A DNA stretch of 32,912 nt from contig JABJHA010000018.1 in the NCBI GenBank assembly GCA_018662005.1, forward strand, positions 1 through 32,912, in the 5' to 3' direction. The position numbers and the translations under genes are program-made. The notes below the pieces were generated by a model. It made no database searches, was not told the origin of the DNA, and saw only the letters and a list, made by a program, of their open reading frames with translations. This document shows positions 30,184 through 32,912 of the stretch, in pieces. How positions within the stretch are numbered: position 1 is the first letter of the stretch; each line of letters opens with the position of its first letter. The DNA comes from Rhodospirillaceae bacterium. Its GTDB lineage: Bacteria > Pseudomonadota > Alphaproteobacteria > Rhodospirillales > JABHCV01.

Positions 30184-31586
30184 AGGACCATTACGATATT
30201 GCCGTCGTCGGCGCCGGACCAGCAGGCATGGCGGCCGCCACGGTGGCGTCGGAGCAGGGCGCTTCTGTTCTGCTTTTAGACGAACTACCTGAGGCCGGGG
30301 GGCAGATCTACCGGGCCGTTGCACGCCAGCCTATCAAGGATCAAAAGATTCTTGGTGATGATTATTATCAGGGCCGAAGCCTGGTTGAAGTGCTGGCGAA
30401 CAGCAGTGTTGAATACGTCGGTGGTGCCACTGTCTGGCAGGTTTCGCAGGAAAAGGAGATTGGCGTCTCCAAGGATGGTGTTGCACGGCTGTTAACAGCC
30501 GATCAGGTGATTTTAGCGACCGGTGCCCAGGAACGGCCGTTTCCGGTTCCCGGTTGGACACTGCCCGGCGTTATGACAGTCGGTGGCGCTCAGGTGCTGC
30601 TCAAATCCTCTGGCATGGCGGTCCCCGATGCGGTATTCGCCGGTACCGGCCCGTTGCTCTATTTGGTTGCCTATCAGTACTTGAAGGCCGGAATTTCCAT
30701 CCGCGCCATCCTCGATACCACACCTCGTTCCAACCTTCTGGGCGCGCTGCCCCACCTTCCTGCGGCACTCTTGGATATTGGGACGCTGATGAAGGGAAAG
30801 CGTTGGATTGCCCGCCTAAGAGCTGCCGGTATTCCCTTTATCAAAAATGTCAAGAAACTGAAATTGGTTGGTGAAAATTCCGTGGAGGGCGTTGAATACC
30901 TGCACCGGAACACATGGTGCAAGCTTGATACCGAGCACGTTTTTCTTCATCAGGGTGTCGTGCCCAACGTCAATATGGCCATGGCCGCCGGTTGCACACA
31001 CCTTTGGAGTGATCGCCAACTATGCTGGCACCCGCTTACCGATGACTGGGCTGAAACCGACGTGCCGGGGATCGCCATCGCCGGCGACGGCGTCGGTATC
31101 GGCGGTGCGCGGGCAGCCGAATATCGGGGACGGATTGCCGCCTACGGCGCATTGCACCGGTCTGGTCGTCTCAACAAAATGGAACGGGATCATCGCGTCG
31201 AACCGTCCCGGCGGGCTCTTGCCGGTGAAATGCGAATTCGGCCGTTTCTCGATGCTATGTTCCGGCCATCCGACAATTTCCGTATTCCCGAAGAGGCCGA
31301 CACTATCGTGTGCCGCTGTGAAGAGGTGTCAGCAGGCACCATTCGGGATTCCATTGACTTGGGTTGTGCCGGACCCAACCAGTTGAAAAGTTTTAGCCGC
31401 TGCGGCATGGGACCGTGTCAGGGGAGGTTTTGTGGGCTGACGGTTAGTGAAATGATCGCCCAGACCCGCTGCGTTCCGGTTGGGGAAGTTGGAGCGTTTC
31501 GCCTGCGTCCACCGGTTAAACCCCTGATGCTAGCCGAACTTGCTGATCTGGCGGTGGCAGCGACAACTAAGCCGGGGCTCGATTGA
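30180..31586 (+). CDS. NAD/FAD-type oxidoreductase with 2Fe-2S (BFD-like) tail, opine-oxidase/HcnB-like alpha subunit
   Basis: A 468-residue protein. The first dinucleotide fold is IAVVGAGPAGMAAATVASEQG with LPEAGGQIYR, a second site includes ATGAQERPFPVPGWTLPGV, and GIAIAGDGVGIGGARAAEYRGRIAAYGAL closes the flavin site. The C-terminal BFD-like domain has CRCEEV ... CGMGPCQGRFC, four cysteines for a 2Fe-2S cluster. This is the architecture of OoxA/NoxA, HcnB and the alpha subunit of D-hydroxyproline dehydrogenase, which pass electrons from the beta subunit to the respiratory chain. It overlaps the ferredoxin-like gene by 4 nt and ends 4 nt before the next start. Confidence 0.88.
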   Translation: MKDHYDIAVVGAGPAGMAAATVASEQGASVLLLDELPEAGGQIYRAVARQPIKDQKILGDDYYQGRSLVEVLANSSVEYVGGATVWQVSQEKEIGVSKDGVARLLTADQVILATGAQERPFPVPGWTLPGVMTVGGAQVLLKSSGMAVPDAVFAGTGPLLYLVAYQYLKAGISIRAILDTTPRSNLLGALPHLPAALLDIGTLMKGKRWIARLRAAGIPFIKNVKKLKLVGENSVEGVEYLHRNTWCKLDTEHVFLHQGVVPNVNMAMAAGCTHLWSDRQLCWHPLTDDWAETDVPGIAIAGDGVGIGGARAAEYRGRIAAYGALHRSGRLNKMERDHRVEPSRRALAGEMRIRPFLDAMFRPSDNFRIPEEADTIVCRCEEVSAGTIRDSIDLGCAGPNQLKSFSRCGMGPCQGRFCGLTVSEMIAQTRCVPVGEVGAFRLRPPVKPLMLAELADLAVAATTKPGLD

Positions 31587-31590
31587 GCCG

Positions 31591-32703
31591 ATGGGAAACG
31601 CCGTCCACACGGCCGATGCTATTATCATTGGCGGTGGCCTGCATGGCTGCTCCACGGCCCTCCATCTTGCCCTGCGTGGGCTCAGTCCGCTCATCGTCGA
31701 AAGGGATCACGTCGGTCGCCACGCTTCTGGCGTCAATGCTGGCGGCGTTCGTCGATTGGGTCGGGCGTTGCCGGAAATTCCCCTCGCCGAGGCAGCGCTC
31801 GAGCGTTGGCGCAACATCCGGGGCCTCGTGGACGACGGCTGTGGATTTGTCAGTCCGGGCCAGATCAAAGTCGCCGAATCCGAGACTGAGTTGCAGGCCC
31901 TGACAGCGCGACGCAAGACGGTTCTGGAGGCCGGTTTCGAACACGAAGAGATCATTGATAGGGCTCAGCTACGGGACTTGTTGCCGGCAATTTCACCCCA
32001 TTGTGTCGGTGGCATGCTTGTGCGCGGTGACGGTTACGCCGATCCATTCCGGACGGCCCTAGCCTTCAAGCGCAAGGCAATCACCCTTGGCGCCCGTATT
32101 CTGGAAAACACATCAGTCATCGATATAAAGCGAATCGACGATAACTGGCGTGTGGTTTCAAATGCCGGTGATCTTGAATCGCCGATCCTGGTCAACTGCG
32201 CCGGTGCATGGGGCGGGCGCGTCGCCGCCATGATCGGTGAGCGCGTACCGGTTGAGGCGCGCGCCCTGATGCTGATGATCACAGCCCGAATGCCACGATT
32301 TATCGAGCCTGTGGTCGGCGCGCAAGGTCGCACTCTGTCATTCAAGCAAGTCGAGAACGGTACGGTGATGATCGGGGGTGGCTTCCAGGGTAGGGCCGAG
32401 CCGGAACACAATCGCACGCACATGAATTTTATGGGTCTGGGTGCTAATGCGAAAATGGCTGCGGCGTTGTTTCCGTTCATGCGCCACGCCCGGATGGTTC
32501 GTTGCTGGGCAGGAATCGAGGGACATACGCCGGATGGAATCCCGGTGATCGGGGCGAGCGCAGCCGATGGCGCATTTCATGCTTTCGGGTTTTCCGCCCA
32601 CGGCTTCGCCCTGACCCCGATAGTCGGTCAAATTGTTGCCGATCTGATCGTCACCGGGACCACGGACCTACCCATCGCCGCGTTTTCCGTTAACCGTTTT
32701 TAA
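31591..32703 (+). CDS. FAD oxidoreductase, second beta-like (DAO family) protein
   Basis: A 370-residue flavoprotein beginning at ATG 31591 (MGNAVHTADAIIIGGGLHG); the 31540 start overlaps the previous gene. The FAD motif AIIIGGGLHGCSTALHLALRG and RHASGVNAGGVRRLGR, and a C-terminal CWAGIEGHTPDGIPVIGAS ... FSAHGFALTPIVGQIVADLI, place it with HcnC/sarcosine-oxidase-like beta subunits. It has the same length as the beta subunit at 28746 but a clearly different sequence. It may replace that subunit in a second complex with the shared alpha and gamma proteins, giving another substrate range. It is the last gene of the operon seen. Confidence 0.87.
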   Translation: MGNAVHTADAIIIGGGLHGCSTALHLALRGLSPLIVERDHVGRHASGVNAGGVRRLGRALPEIPLAEAALERWRNIRGLVDDGCGFVSPGQIKVAESETELQALTARRKTVLEAGFEHEEIIDRAQLRDLLPAISPHCVGGMLVRGDGYADPFRTALAFKRKAITLGARILENTSVIDIKRIDDNWRVVSNAGDLESPILVNCAGAWGGRVAAMIGERVPVEARALMLMITARMPRFIEPVVGAQGRTLSFKQVENGTVMIGGGFQGRAEPEHNRTHMNFMGLGANAKMAAALFPFMRHARMVRCWAGIEGHTPDGIPVIGASAADGAFHAFGFSAHGFALTPIVGQIVADLIVTGTTDLPIAAFSVNRF

Positions 32704-32912
32704 AGAGGTCCCATTTTGACGCTGGTTAATTCACCAAATTTGCAACAGTGCTTTCAGGAAGGAAAGAAACTTTCACAGTCGTGCCGATACAAAAGAGGTT
32801 AAGTTTAGGGTCAGCCATTATTGTGTCAGCGTCAACGGTTCCGTTGGCTGATTCGACGGAAGAATCGTTCCCATTCCCATCTGACTAGCGTTGAAATGTC
32901 CGAGTCGGGTCA
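32704..32912 (+). other. Downstream region at the window edge
   Basis: No gene is visible. TCAGC-GT-CAACGG (32826-32838) pairs with CCGTTG-GCTGA (32841-32851) as an imperfect hairpin without a U-run, possibly a weak operon end or stability element. Confidence 0.3.

Noticed and set aside
28746-31586. Hydrogen cyanide synthase hcnABC
   Set aside because: Domain types match, but gene order (C-A-B), the transporter and LysR context, and the extra beta subunit fit opine-oxidase or D-hydroxyproline-dehydrogenase-like catabolism better.

Overview
The window looks like a chromosomal segment of an alphaproteobacterium, most likely Rhodospirillales-like and marine or aquatic. The guess rests on gene content (octaheme tetrathionate-reductase-family cytochrome, TAXI-TRAP transporter, HutG, opine-oxidase-like flavoproteins) and on a moderately GC-rich core interrupted by AT-richer islands. 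The genus cannot be fixed from sequence reading alone.

Region 1 (1-3698) is the right end of an integrative element, all on the minus strand: the 5' part of a phage/plasmid-type primase-helicase running off the left edge, a small AlpA-like HTH protein overlapping it by 8 nt, a regulated leader, and a tyrosine integrase. The integrase start faces a 3' fragment of a tRNA-Lys(CUU) gene that ends at 3698 and is followed by a strong terminator. This is the classic signature of integration into a tRNA.

Region 2 (4004-10100, minus strand) is a tightly spaced respiratory/sulfur operon. It runs from an octaheme cytochrome c (OTR family), through a 906-residue fusion of a heptaheme cytochrome c, an EF-hand loop and a thiosulfate-reductase-like cytochrome b, to two YeeE/YedE sulfur-transport-type membrane proteins. 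The second carries a rhodanese-like domain without the catalytic cysteine. I infer electron transfer between the quinone pool and a periplasmic sulfur oxyanion, coupled to movement of sulfur across the membrane.

Region 3 (about 10306-18616) is a second, AT-richer mobile island. It has its own tyrosine integrase coupled to an HTH protein, a serine-recombinase-like protein lacking the expected serine, and eight or so unrecognised small genes. It is rich in inverted repeats, including a chain of tiny GAA/GAAA-loop hairpins at 16050-16164. An 11-bp perfect direct repeat at 10306-10316 and 18606-18616 brackets it and may be the attachment duplication. No capsid, terminase or tail gene was recognised.

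Region 4 (18813-32703) returns to core-like DNA: a secreted Rap1a/Tai-type protein, then a catabolic locus. A LysR regulator and a formimidoylglutamase (HutG) are on the minus strand. Divergent from them is a run of nine plus-strand genes: an FAD amine/amino-acid oxidase, a TAXI-TRAP receptor and fused permease, an MmgE/PrpD protein, a DadA-like oxidase, an opine-oxidase-like set (beta, 2Fe-2S gamma, alpha) and one more beta-like flavoprotein. The set looks built to import a small nitrogen-containing acid and oxidatively deaminate or cleave it. The substrate is not identifiable from the sequence. The overall design (LysR + arginase-family enzyme + opine-oxidase-like subunits) recalls Agrobacterium opine catabolism loci.
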